Positions 1-17,300 of a stretch of 64,000 bases of DNA are shown here, one piece after another (positions within the stretch are counted from its first letter, which is position 1; the number at the start of each line of letters is the position of its first letter). A model generated the notes under the pieces. It saw nothing but the letters and a program-made list of their open reading frames with translations, was not told where the DNA came from and ran no database searches. Origin of the DNA: Siniperca chuatsi (taxonomy: Eukaryota > Chordata > Actinopteri > Centrarchiformes > Sinipercidae); contig NC_058046.1 in the NCBI RefSeq assembly GCF_020085105.1, forward strand, positions 33,207,392-33,271,391. The letters are read 5' to 3'. Position numbers and translations under genes: made by a program.

Positions 1-708
1 TGCTTAGTAATTTCAACAGATATGTGTACAGACATGAAGCTACAATTTCATATTGGAACCAACACTTATACCAGTTAATTCCATATTCAAGTGATCTAGA
101 CTCCCAGCAGGTGACATCTTTCTGGTGTTTTATTTGTACTGGCTGGAAAGTGAAAGTGATCATCTCCTGCTATGAGTGTGTATGTAGCGTAGCATTAACT
201 TAAGTGTTAGCCAGCTTAATGTCTCTGCTTCTGATAATGTTAACAATTCATCTCTGTCCACACGTTATTATCATCTGGAATATTCTTGTCTCTGTGTCTT
301 AGTAGAAGAAACATTACAGTGCAGTGTGGGAGAAGTGTTGCCAACGTGCAATAAAACCTCAACCTACACGTGATGTGTACCAATATATCTTGTCTGAGAA
401 AGTGTAAAGGTGAGCTAAGTGGATGTGAGGCCCCACAGAGCAAGTGGAATCAGTGCAAGTGTCTTTTCTATTGGCGTCATGCTCTAATTGGTTCAGCCTC
501 AAAGAGAGAGTGGAGTGACTAAGCTCATTACAGCGTAGTTAAATCACACAACTGCCTCAAACCCTGCAGTCTTATTGGTGGGATATGGCTCCACGACTGA
601 AACAGACACAACAGGGAGCTGGGAAGTGGGCTGAGGTGACGTAACCGTTCAGCCACCTGAGAGAAGGTTAGTTGAGTTATCAGCTGTGTGTTATGTGTGA
701 TATATTAC
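1..708. other. hmgcr intron 11 (partial); no other feature seen
   Basis: This stretch lies 3' of the last hmgcr exon in the window. No exon matching the next conserved hmgcr segment is present on the minus strand. Short ORFs here have no recognisable content. The next catalytic-domain exons must lie beyond base 1. Confidence 0.6.
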
Positions 709-7027
<6,319 letters not shown>

Positions 7028-7931
7028 GGTGAAACAGAGCTACCAAATAACACAAGTAGAGTAATGTAAGCTGGGAGAAGCTGGACGTGACTGTACACCT
7101 TTACATAACATAACAGGCTGTGTCAGTTTTCATAGGAAACACAACCACAAAGGAAATCAAAAATCAACTATACTCAAAGAGCATTACTCAAGTGTCTGAG
7201 GTGCTCCGACCGGGACTTTTGGTCCAAGGCTTTGGTCCTCCTGCTAACATCAGACTGTCTATTTAGTTATATGTTTAACTTGCTTAGGCTTGATTTGTTC
7301 TGTCATTCAGTTATTCTGCCATTAAATGTAGTCTTTTACTCTTTATAACCTCTATGAACTTTGAATTTCTTCCATACAAATGGTCCTTCCTTCCTACTGT
7401 TGCTAGTTCAAACAGATGCAGTATTGTGGTGTGGTATTTAGAAAATTCATCATTTTAATCATCAATTTAAGTCTTTTTTATCAATAGTTTATTTCTGTAT
7501 TATTAATATTAAATTAGTTGAGTAATATCGGCCTACAACTGACCACTGAAAGGTACTCTGGTGACGGCTTTCAAAAGAGAAACCCCATACTTCTTTATTT
7601 GCTAAATAATTTATCGCCCATAAATTCTTCTTTAATCCACAAACAGCCCGCCGTTGACTTCAATATGAAGGTCTGACCTTTTCTGGGGGGAAAAAAATAA
7701 AAATGCTGCCATTTGTTCAGGCTTATTTGAGTTGATCTCTATACGCTGCGCTATAATGTCCGCTGGAAGGGTCAGCGAGCGGCTTTTTTTCGTTTAACGT
7801 TACAGTCTATTTTTGACGTACCGGAGTGTCTCTCGAGCTGGATTCAGTCGTCAACGTAGCCTGTGCAGGCTTATATGTATTCACAACAGACATAAAAAGA
7901 ACATTTAATTGAAGACTTAAGATTGACTTAC

Positions 7932-8060
7932 CTTGAGCGGGTAACAGAACTGAGAGTGAGGTTTGATGGTAAGCAGATTCCAGCCTCCCGGTGCGAGCGG
8001 CTTCTCCACAGCTCACTGAGGACCGATGGAACGATAGCACGCTACTACATCAGTCGACAC
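7932..8060 (-). other. hmgcr: hmgcr non-coding first exon (5' UTR); upper end approximate
   Basis: A consensus donor (CTCAAG|GTAAGTC on the minus strand) sits at 7932/7931, followed by a roughly 0.9-kb intron. The ATG exon begins just upstream of the start codon, with an acceptor TTTGGTAG|CTCTG at 7040/7039. Mammalian HMGCR also has an untranslated first exon followed by the ATG exon. The start of transcription cannot be read from sequence; it should lie between about 8040 and 8070, downstream of the CCAAT box. CpG density is raised here compared with flanking DNA. Confidence 0.65.
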
Positions 8061-8061
8061 T

Positions 8062-8145
8062 TCAGCCAATCACGTCGGTCACCTGCTTCCCGAACGCTTT
8101 ATCCACGCCCCGTTTCCTAGGCGACCGCATTAAAGGGGCATGGCC
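8062..8145 (-). promoter_or_regulatory. hmgcr proximal promoter (CCAAT/NF-Y box, GC box)
   Basis: Directly upstream of the presumed first exon are an ATTGG/CCAAT box (CCAAT on the plus strand at 8066-8070) and a GC box (CCACGCCCCG at 8103-8112), in CpG-rich DNA without a TATA box. Known HMGCR promoters carry an SREBP site close to an NF-Y box. The minus-strand segment CAGGTGACCGACGTGATTGG (8085-8066) contains E-box-like and CRE-like pieces next to the CCAAT box and is the best candidate for such a module, but I do not see a textbook sterol element. Confidence 0.45.
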
Positions 8146-8461
8146 AGAGTGAGGACGCCTAATCTCACCACCTCACAGACACACGAGGCTGTAGCAGACC
8201 GTAGCCTATCAGGGAGCTGCTGCAGTGTCTGTTGCACTGTGCGTAATAGATTGCTCTTTTGTCAGTCCGTGTAAAGCAATAATACATATGTGTTCTGAGT
8301 TTGTCACACCACAGAAAAATGTCTTATTAACCACCCAGCCAAATTGGAATGATTAAAAAAATCGCAGAGTAAATAAAATAAGTTATCAAAATCTTGAAAA
8401 AATAAGCAGTATTCTCTGCTCTCAGACGCCGGGGATCGTGTCCGCTGAGGGCAAGGTCAAT

Positions 8462-8861
8462 CAGTGTTGCCAATTTGGCGACTTTGTCACTAGATTTAGC
8501 GACTTTTCAAACCGTTTCAGCACTCTCTGGATTAGGTTGTTACGGTTTGTAAATATGTAAATACTTCGTTTGATCTTTCTCCTCCCTCCCTTTGTAGATT
8601 TAAAACATTTTTAAAAAACTTAACTTAACTTCAAATACATGTTCCCATAGTGAATTTGTGATTATTTGGCTAAAGATTTCTCTATCTTCATTTCATATGT
8701 CTTAAATTAGGGTGATCTCTCCCTCACTGCACTAAACTGTATGCAAATGAATGAGATGACATCATCAACATGCAAATGAGCGTATGACGTCACCTGGCGA
8801 TTTTTAGCGACTTTTGGAGCTAGTGCTAGCTACTTTCATTGGAAAAAAGTTGGCAACACTG
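8462..8861. mobile_element. hAT-like MITE (400 bp) between hmgcr and ankrd31
   Basis: The element begins CAGTGTTGCCAA and ends TTGGCAACACTG, a perfect 12-bp terminal inverted repeat, with further inverted similarity inside (TAGCGACTTTT). The 8-bp flanks are AGGTCAAT and AGGCCAGT (6 of 8 identical), the target duplication length expected for hAT elements. It carries no transposase ORF, so it needs a helper in trans. Confidence 0.75.
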
Positions 8862-9006
8862 AGGCCAGTATAACATTACATGCAGTAACGTTAGCTAGTT
8901 TACATGAAAATTATGCTAGGCTAACGTTACACAATGTAAAATCACATTATGGGGTTGCAAAAAGTAGAGTTGCTGTGGACTACCTACTATAATTATAACA
9001 TAAGCA

Positions 9007-9312
9007 CAGCGCCGCCGCTCCCACCACGCACATCACGCACTGTGCGTAGGGCACCAAGTGCTGAGGGGGCACCAAAAATAGCCTAATGAAATTTTATTTT
9101 AAAATGCCGGTATTATTTCATTAGCCTATAGAAATATTAGGCACATTTTAGCCATGTATATGTAACAAAAAAGGGGGAACAAGAAAGATATTTAATAATT
9201 GCTCTAGTCTAGTCCCCCCCCCCCCGTGCCGGATGGTCCGTTCCGGTTGTTCGCGCGGGCGAATAATAAAGGAATTATGCTTAGGGCACCAAAATGGCTA
9301 GCAGCGGCACTG
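9007..9312. mobile_element. hAT-like non-autonomous element (306 bp) with a perfect 8-bp target duplication
   Basis: The left end CAGCGCCGCCGCT and the inverted right end (AGCAGCGGCACTG) form imperfect inverted termini. The 8 bases before the left end (8999-9006) and after the right end (9313-9320) are both CATAAGCA, an exact duplication. CAG...CTG ends plus an 8-bp duplication indicate the hAT superfamily. A C homopolymer is embedded around 9213-9226. There is no coding capacity. Confidence 0.8.
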
Positions 9313-9368
9313 CATAAGCACACACAGCAACTTATACTCATTGGTGGGCACGTATTGCAGACGATGGC

Positions 9369-9917
9369 ACCAGATGTCGGCGGGATGGGAGGTTGAAGGC
9401 CAGGGCAGGAGATAGTTGGTTCGGTCGGGAGGATGAAAGTTGGGGTGGGAGATAGCCGGTCTGGTCGGGAGGATGAAGGCCGGGGCGGGAGATAGTTGGT
9501 CCGGTCGGGAGGATGAAAGCTGGGGTGGGAGATAGTCGGTCCGGTCGGGAGGATGAAGGCCGGGGCGGGAGATAGTTGGACAGGAGGATGAAGGCCGGGG
9601 CGGGAGATAGTCGGTCCGGTCGGGAGGATGAAGGCCGGGGCGGGAGATAGTTGGACAGGAGGATGAAGGCCGGGGCGGGAGATAGTCGGTCCGGTCGGGA
9701 GGATGAAGGCCGGGGCGGGAGATAGTTGGACAGGAGGATGAAGGCCGGGGCGGGAGATAGTCGGTCCGGTCGGGAGGATGAAGGCCGGGCGGAGATAGTT
9801 GGACAGGAGGATGAAGGCCGGGGCGGGAGATAGTCGGTCCGGTCGGGAGGATGAAGGCCGGGGCGGGAGATAGTTGGACAGGAGGATGAAGGCCGGGGCG
9901 GGAGATAGTCGGTCTGG
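9369..9917. repeat. G-rich minisatellite, 75-bp higher-order unit (40 + 35 bp)
   Basis: The array alternates a 40-bp unit (GATGAAGGCCGGGGCGGGAG plus ATAGTCGGTCCGGTCGGGAG) and a 35-bp unit that ends ATAGTTGGACAGGAG. About four 75-bp pairs follow a more diverged 5' part. One unit near 9781-9795 has lost two bases. Because 75 is divisible by 3, all minus-strand frames stay open and give Pro/Ser-rich ORFs, which are artefacts. Strong strand asymmetry (G-rich plus strand) is evident. It lies between the hmgcr and ankrd31 5' ends. Confidence 0.9.
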
Positions 9918-9950
9918 CCCCATTCACCAATGGTAATCTCAATTACCAGC

Positions 9951-10320
9951 ATTGGTGGAAAGTAAATGTTCTCAGTAGGCTACTGTATTTAAATACTGTA
10001 TTTTCTTATTTCCATTTTATCCACTTTATACTTCTACTCCGCTACATTTCAGAGCTAGGTCTATATTGAACTTTTGACTCCAACACATTTATTTCAGATT
10101 TTATATACAAAACAATTTAATAAAATGTTGTGTAAGCTATTTTCTAAGTCCATGGCTGCAAGGTTATGGATTAAACTAGGCCTATATGAAGTCGATAAAA
10201 TGAGTTCCATCTCGACCAGCTAGAATAGTAAAATGCTTATTACACATGAATGCATCAATAATAATCAACCAAAAACATTGGAAATATTTTACATTTGATA
10301 CTTTACGTGCATTTCACTGA
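9951..10320. mobile_element. hAT-like MITE copy (teleost 'TGGAAAGTAA' family)
   Basis: It starts at the recognisable edge CAGCATTGGTGGAAAGTAA and continues with the ACTTCTACTCCGCTACATTT core. A related copy with the same edge (CAGAAATGGAAAGTAAC) lies at 37965-38418. The right boundary here is unclear, and there is no ORF. Confidence 0.45.
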
Positions 10321-11738
10321 CAAGAGCAGATGCTGCACCTATCGGGGCAGAGCATCCCCGCAGGGCCCTCGCATTGCGGACTGGCCCGGAGAACTGTATC
10401 GTCCCGCCGCTATTATCAGTATTGCTACACCTTCCTGACTTTGAGCCTGTCATCTGCGGTGATTCTGAAGAAGAGGAACCGGATGGAGAGGACTAGCATG
10501 TTGGACCTGATTTAGACGGGTAATTATAGATTTTGACACCAGACCTGATATAAAGGCAGTAACATTAGAGCTCGACTTTCGTTCTCGTTGTTCTTCAACA
10601 TTAGCTTACTGGCAAAAAACTTTATCCAGCTGAAGTGAGACTACCTACTTTCCTAGTTACGTTACAGTAGCAAAGGCAAATTAGCAAACGCTAGCTAGAT
10701 GATTTACTGCTATATTCATTGTGACCCTATTAGAAATTTTAGCTTCGACGGTTTTGTCACGTATGACAACTTTATGAGTTTAGATCATAGACTGTACAAA
10801 ATAAGGCCACATATTGTAATAGCTATCGCTAGCTTAACTCTAGCTGTTACAAAAAATGTTTAACGCTAACTATTTTATAGTAGCTGACAGCTAGCTAGCT
10901 AGCTAACATTATAATGTTAAGACAGGTTCACAAAGTCTGGGAGCGGTTCCCTTTAATGGGGATCCCATTGTATTTAATTCGATATTTTAAAGCAGTTAGC
11001 AGAAGCTGGTGGCCAGCAGTGTAGCTGTAAGTTAGCTACCTGTGAATAGCCATCAGTCTTTTTGCCATTGTTTACTCGGATCACAGATATCGGTGTAACA
11101 CCGCACATGAGGTAAAACTTCCCACACAGTTTTTCTTTTCGAATTAAAAATATGTACAAATGTGGATGATAAAAACACAGGGCATTGATGCAAAAGTCTC
11201 TCCTCTTAACTCCTGGCGGTCAGATCCTGTCCAGAGCCTCAGATGTATTTTATAAAATACTACATGATACTACACAAAATATAGTAGGAACTCATAAAAG
11301 AAAACTCTGATGCAGGTTAGATTTTCTAAAGGCAGCGCTATTCTACATTTGAATAGTTTTACTAGTTTTAATTTAGTTTTATAATAGCCTATGGCTGCAC
11401 TGTGCAGCTGTATTATGAGGGGAAAAATAAGCTAAAATATAGAAAATATTTTACCATACTCCATATCCTTACTCAACTCAGATACTCCGTATAAAAGGAC
11501 TCTGGGCCTGTGCTTGGTAGGCCTGTTTGGTAATCCTTCTTTGGGAACACAAGTCCCATTATTGTCTATCTAAGTGTATTTTCATATTTTTGTGTTATCA
11601 AAATAACAAGGATTTTTTCGATGGATTTTGCAACCTTGGCGGAGGTATGTGCTGTTTTTTTACTTAGTTGTTTTATTTTGTAAAACAGATTAAAGATTAA
11701 ACCAGCAAGCAGTTAGGACATCAAAAGCAATATTCAGG
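10321..11738. other. Intergenic DNA upstream of ankrd31; no supported gene
   Basis: A moderately GC-rich patch at 10340-10520 has a short open frame without a family match. A possible tiny coding start lies at 11621, where ATGGATTTTGCAACCTTG is followed by GCGGAG|GTATGT, a good donor. I could not join it in phase to later exons. Either patch could belong to an upstream ankrd31 exon or promoter. Confidence 0.3.
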
Positions 11739-12099
11739 AGTAGAGCTGAAACTATTAGTCAGTCAATGGATTATATGATCAAAAAAACATTAACAGCAAC
11801 TGTGTTGATAATTGATTAATCAAAGTTATTTAAATTCAAGTTAAAGTAATATTTCAAGCACGGGTTCTGCTTTTCAGTTATGAGGATTTGCTGCCTTGAC
11901 AGTAAATTGAATATCTTTTGGTTTGGACTGTTGGTTGGAAAAAAACAAGCAATTTGAAGAGGTCACCTTGGGCTCTAGGAAATTGTAATGGGCATATTTT
12001 ACCATTATCTGGCATTTTATAGACCAAACCATCAATCGATTAAACAAGAAATGAATCGACAGATTGATCAGTAATCAAATAATTGTTAGTTGCAGCCCC
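11739..12099. mobile_element. hAT-like MITE (GGGCTGCAACTAA / TAGAGCTGAAACTA family)
   Basis: One edge is TAGAGCTGAAACTATTAGTC at 11742. The other, read on the minus strand, is GGGGCTGCAACTAACAATTA at 12099. Both lead into ATTGATTAATC-type repeats. This arrangement is a common teleost non-autonomous DNA element. There is no ORF. Confidence 0.55.
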
Positions 12100-12451
12100 A
12101 TTCAGGAGGTTCCTACCTCAGAGCAGTATTAACTTTAAAAACACTCGAAAAATGTGCCTATTAATAATACTAAATGTACAGGAAACACAGATGAAACTAG
12201 AGTATGCAATATGGAAGCAACTAGGTTTTGTTGTGCTTTGGCAAAAGACACTGTATAGTTTTTCAGTCTTATTTTCTTCTGACATGTAGATGAATTCTTC
12301 CTGATATAATGAAGTAATTTTACTCTAAGATCTGAACCCAGCAAAGACAGTATAGAAACCCGTTTAGGTAGTCATAGTCAATGTGGTAGTAAAATATGAC
12401 AGCATAGACCATTCATTTGAGAACTAACAAGAACGATGCGGTTTCTTTGCA

Positions 12452-12493
12452 GTGTAAAGAAATGTAGACTTTCCAGAGTTCTACACCAGAGAA
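12452..12493 (+). other. Candidate 5' untranslated exon of ankrd31
   Basis: A strong acceptor (TTTCTTTGCAG) is followed 42 bases later by a strong donor (GAGAAG|GTAATG). Two of the three frames contain stops, so if it is an exon it is probably non-coding or entered in one specific phase. It lies 0.3 kb upstream of the first supported coding exon. Confidence 0.25.
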
Positions 12494-12812
12494 GGTAATG
12501 TCTTTACCGCCTTCTTCCTTCTATTATAATAATATATTTCATACTGTTATATTCTGATTTTGTCCTCGGAATAAAGCCTAAACCTTTTATCAAGGTTGGT
12601 AACACACACCAAAGCGTGGCATTTATTAACATTAGCCAGTAGAATGCACCCCATACCCCACACAAGAGGCTGGAAGTAGTTTCTCCCCAGAAGATGATGG
12701 TGTGTTCAGTTTTCATTTCATTCTTTTTAGTTTGTGCTGCCATCTAGTGTTAAAATAGACCATTTGACTCAAGTCTTCTAACATAGGATGCTTTGCCGAA
12801 GCTTGATAAAAA

Positions 12813-14304
12813 ATGAATTGTTGTAAGTTATCCGGTTGGAATCCTATAACCATTAAATTTCCATCTCATCCTGATGCTGGTAAGGAAACCATGAGTTGTA
12901 CTGGAGCTAAACCAGCTTATTCCCAGGAAGGTGATGAGCATTTACAGACCAGCAGCAGCTCTAGGCCCACAAACCAGCATCATCAGCCGACTGAGGTCCG
13001 GTGTCTGTCAAGCATCACAGCAGATCATTCATATGCCAAATATCTGAGAAGGAATGGGACTGCTAAGCTGAGGTAAGTGCTTGTAAATAGCTGTCCCAAC
13101 CATAATAGACACTGTGTATGCTGGCACATACTATCAAGATAGTGATACTCAGAGCAGTAATGGTGGGAGGAGAAACATATACTCAGTGAGAGGGAGACCT
13201 GAACTGTGGTGGAAACACCATCTTCAAAGCGTCAAATTATTTCAGTTATATTGCGTTACTTTGTTGTTAGAGTTTTAAAAAATTATAAAGTGAATTCAAT
13301 TTGGAATAGTCAAATACCGACATTGAGTAGAACTGCCCTAAAACAGTTTGAGAATAAAACATGCCAAGGGGGGAATTTCCCAGGAAAGAGCCTTTGGTGT
13401 ACAGGAAGTGATGCTCGTCATGTTTCCTGAAAGGTGGTTCGTTTGGAAAACAAAGTACAGGTAGAAGTTGGTAGAACTACAGCTGTGTCCAAAACACTTT
13501 TTATTCGCTATTCACTATTTAGACAATTCCAGGTAGAAGACTATATAGTGTGTCAGATGGCAAAATCAAAAAACAATTTCCAACACTACTCTCATTACCA
13601 TCATCGGGCAGTTCTTCTTCTTTAGTCTTTGCAAATACATGATGGTAGTTAGCTCTTGGCTAGTGACCATCAGTTGTATGCTACTTTTCATGTTGTATTG
13701 TGGGACGATTTGAGCCCGCTATACAGTGTACAATAATTCTCATTACAAACACAACCAAATGGACAACACACTATATAGTGGAGTGTATAGTGAATAGTGA
13801 GAAATGCTATGACCTCAAAGAAAACCAGAGGAAACATGATTGCATCAAAGATGCTGCAACAAATGAAAGAACACAAACAATGATCGTTTGTGTTACCACC
13901 TCAACATGTATCTGGGTATTACTGGTGTAAATCAGACTGATTAAAGCTTTGACCGGCACAGAGTAATGCACTGAATACTTCCAAAAGAGTTTATAGAGTA
14001 GTTTAAGAGTCTATATAAGCCAACAGGCTACTTGTTAATATTCTGCGTTTGCCTCTGTGGAGGCTAAACCCCGTTTATGACTTTATGATTCATAGTACTA
14101 CATGACAGTATGTCCCTGGACTAACAGGTTTACCAACAAGAAAAATTGTGTGTCAAATTATTCTGTCCCTCGGACAGCTTACATTTGAAGAAGGTTTCGA
14201 TAAATACAATTTTTATTTCAGGAACGTACAAGAGGATATGAAACCTATCTGCAGTGCTCTTAGGAAAACTACACCACGCACAGCTCAGAAGGACTTTCTG
14301 ACAG
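12813..14304 (+). CDS. ankrd31: ankrd31 N-terminal exons
   Basis: The open frame from ATG 12813 ends at CTGAG|GTAAGTG (13072). It joins in phase to 14222-14304 (TTTATTTCAG|GAACG ... CTGACAG|GTTTGC), giving ...[20 protein letters not shown]... This second exon then joins in phase to the first ankyrin exon at 15664. There is no clear acceptor upstream of 12813, so this may be the true first coding exon or the acceptor may lie within it. I recognise no domain; the composition is Ser/Thr/Gln-rich. Confidence 0.6.
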
Positions 14305-17300
14305 GTTTGCATAGTCTTTATGTATGTATGAATCCTTTACTATGTAACCACAGTAAAAGTGGTTACTGACACAAAGTCTTGATGTCTTTCACTGGTCTCT
14401 CTGAAAAAATGAAACGTCTACCATTCTATTGTCATTTTTCCAACTTTGTAGCTGTAATCTCTGCTGTCTAAAAAACATCCTGCTGTTCAGCCCTCTACGT
14501 CCAATCTTAAGTGTGTTACGCTGGTGACATATAGCCTGAGACGGTCTAGGACTCATAGGACTCATTTGCTATAATAAACAAACATTGGTATTACATTGCT
14601 TTTTAAAAATTGACAAATTAAGTGACCTGCACGACATGCTGCTGAGTAGAGCTGTGGCGGTATACCGGAGTTATTACATACTGTGGTGAAATGTTCTGAT
14701 GGTAACTATACTGCCAACAATTTCTAATACCATCATTCCCGTGATTATTGTAGTTTTCAGAGGGCACAGAGAACACAGCAGAGCTCCTGTCTCCATTAGC
14801 AGTTTGATTTTGGTAACCACAGAGCACCTTTTCACCAAACAAAGACACAGTAGGACCAGTGAACCAGGCCTCGAGACATGTCTTTCCAGCTCAAGCTACT
14901 CTGGACAGTACTTGCTATGCTAACGTTAGCAAAGATGAAACATCCTATGTAAAAATCACACACATTCTTCCTCACAGGTCAGCTTCAGCTCTGGCCTTGG
15001 TGTTTGTTAGTAGTAATGTGGAGATGATGTGCGGACAAGGTGGGTGGTGCTAGTGGCTCGTAAGACCCCAATATAACCAGACTGCGGCCCACCGCTAGTA
15101 TGTTCTAATGCTCTGCCTTTTAACCATTAACACCTTGCTAACTTGCTTAAAAGGATTGCACTCAGAAAGCCTTACAGACAGCTGGGTCGGAAAGAACCAA
15201 AAAAATCCCGCACACTAAAAATCAATTCATGACCTTATGACCTTTGACCTTATGAAGGTCTGAGGAGTGAAATGTAAACAAAGTGATGGAGAGTGTGCAG
15301 GATCGTGTGGTTCACACTGTCACTGTTCACTGACTGCCGAGATTATTTTCCACTTATCTCTTTCAACACATCTCGTATCATCCACTTTCTGGCATGGAAA
15401 GACGGACCCGTGGTCACAGTGCCCTGTCATTCTTACCCAGGCCTGTATTGGACAGCCTTTGAAAAAATGTCCACATTTGATTCTGAAAGTATCCATCAGA
15501 AAGATACTTCACAAACTGTCCATTGAGCCTGACGCAGATAGGTTAACATCATTTCTTTCATTCCCTGGTGCAAATTGCTTGAAGATAAAGCATCATTACC
15601 CATAATTCTTCCCATAAGTTGATGGTAGCTTTGCTGTTTTCTTTCCTTCATCTTTACCCTCAGACATTAAACCAGATGAAGTAAGATGGCCCAAGTCAGT
15701 AGTGACCGCCACTGGCAAGACTCTCAGTCTGCATGTTGTCAACCGAAGGAATCGGTTTGGAGAGAGTTTGCTCCACAAGGCTGTGCTGCAGGGAGATATT
15801 CAGCTGCTAAAGGACATTCTGAAGCTGGGACCAGATGTCAGCATGACTGACAATGCAGGTGCTCAGCTATTTTTAAACTGACACGTGTTGAAAGTTTCAT
15901 CCTGGTTAATTTGCTCTAAAGTAAGTTTGTCTATGGATTCATGTATTTTCCTTTCAGGATGGACCCCTCTACATGAAGCAGCACTCTGTGGTCATTATGA
16001 GGCCTGTTTGGATCTGATTAAGGCTGGAGCTCTGGTCAATGCTGCAGCACATGATGGAATCACACCTCTACATGATGCCATCAGAAATGGACATGAAACG
16101 GTTTGCAGAAGTATTAGCCATCTAAATAAATAACGTTTTCATTTTCAGGTGCCTCAAAAGGAATTTTACCTAGCCCCTCAAGTTTTTATTTGGATTTTTA
16201 CCAAACTCCCAGATTGCTGAGCTACTCCTGAAACATGGTGCAAACCCCATGCTGAAGGACAAGTCTGGAGAGAATGCTTTTGGCATTAATACAGATCCCT
16301 TTCTACAACTACAAATGCTGAAAAACATTCCTAAAGATAACCCCCCTGCTGGATCTGGAAACAGAAGAAGAGAATTAGCAGGTCAGAAATCAGCTACTTT
16401 ATATTAATTGATGCCATTAATCAAAATCAATTCTGGGATATGTAGAACAACTTCAACACAAAGCAACCACAAGCACTACCCATCCAAAATGGTGACATCT
16501 GGAGAGCACATTTTGACCACACAGACAAAGTCTCTCCAGCCAAGGAAAGCTTGGGTCCAGACAGCATTAAAAACAAAATGCTCAAATGCAGCACTCCAGA
16601 GATGCAGGGTGCCGTGCTGAAGCTGTTCAATATCGTACTACAGTCACAATGTTTTCCCGACATCTGGTGCAAAGGGCTCATTTCCCCCGTTCATCAGAGT
16701 GGGGACCAATCAGAGCCTGTAACCACCGAGGCGTCTGTGTCAGCAGCTGTCTAGGTAAACTATTCTGCAGTATTCTGAATAATTTCCATCTTTAGTAAAA
16801 ATCAAATTGGCTTCCTCCCAAAACACCGAACCACCGACCATGTGTACACCTTTAACACTTTAATTATCAAACATGGACACCAAACAGGAAATGGTAAGAT
16901 ATTTGCTTGTTTTATTGACTTCAAGAAAGCTTTCGACTCTGTTTGGCATGAAGGGCTCTATGACAGACTTCTACATTGTGGTATAGGGGGCAAAATGTAT
17001 CATCTGGTTAAATCAGTGTATTTGAAAAATAGGTGTGCTGTTAAAATTGGAGACACACAAACTGAATTCTTCACCCAGAGTAGAGGTGTTCGTCAGGGCT
17101 GCAACTGAAGCCCGACTGTGTTTAATGTGTAAATGAATGAACCTGCTGTTCAGTTGGATCAGTGTGCTGCTCCTGGCCTCTCCCTCCTCGATAGAGAGGT
17201 GAAGTCTCTGCTTTACGCTGATGACCTTGTTCTACTGTCTCCTACTGAACAAGGACTGCAGCAACAGCTGGACATAGTAGAAGAGTACTGTCAGAACTGG

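Noticed and set aside
9204..9952. Three overlapping minus-strand ORFs of 204-239 codons rich in Pro/Ser
   Set aside because: They are produced by the 75-bp minisatellite, whose period is divisible by 3, so every frame stays open. There is no domain and no splice or promoter context.
10330..10515. 61-codon ORF in a GC-richer patch upstream of ankrd31
   Set aside because: There is no family match and no donor that joins in phase to the next supported exon. The alternative acidic frame ends in a stop.
11621..11644. Mini-exon ATGGATTTTGCAACCTTG..GAG|GTATGT as ankrd31 start
   Set aside because: The donor is good but the frame cannot be joined to 12452-12493 without a stop, and nothing else supports it.
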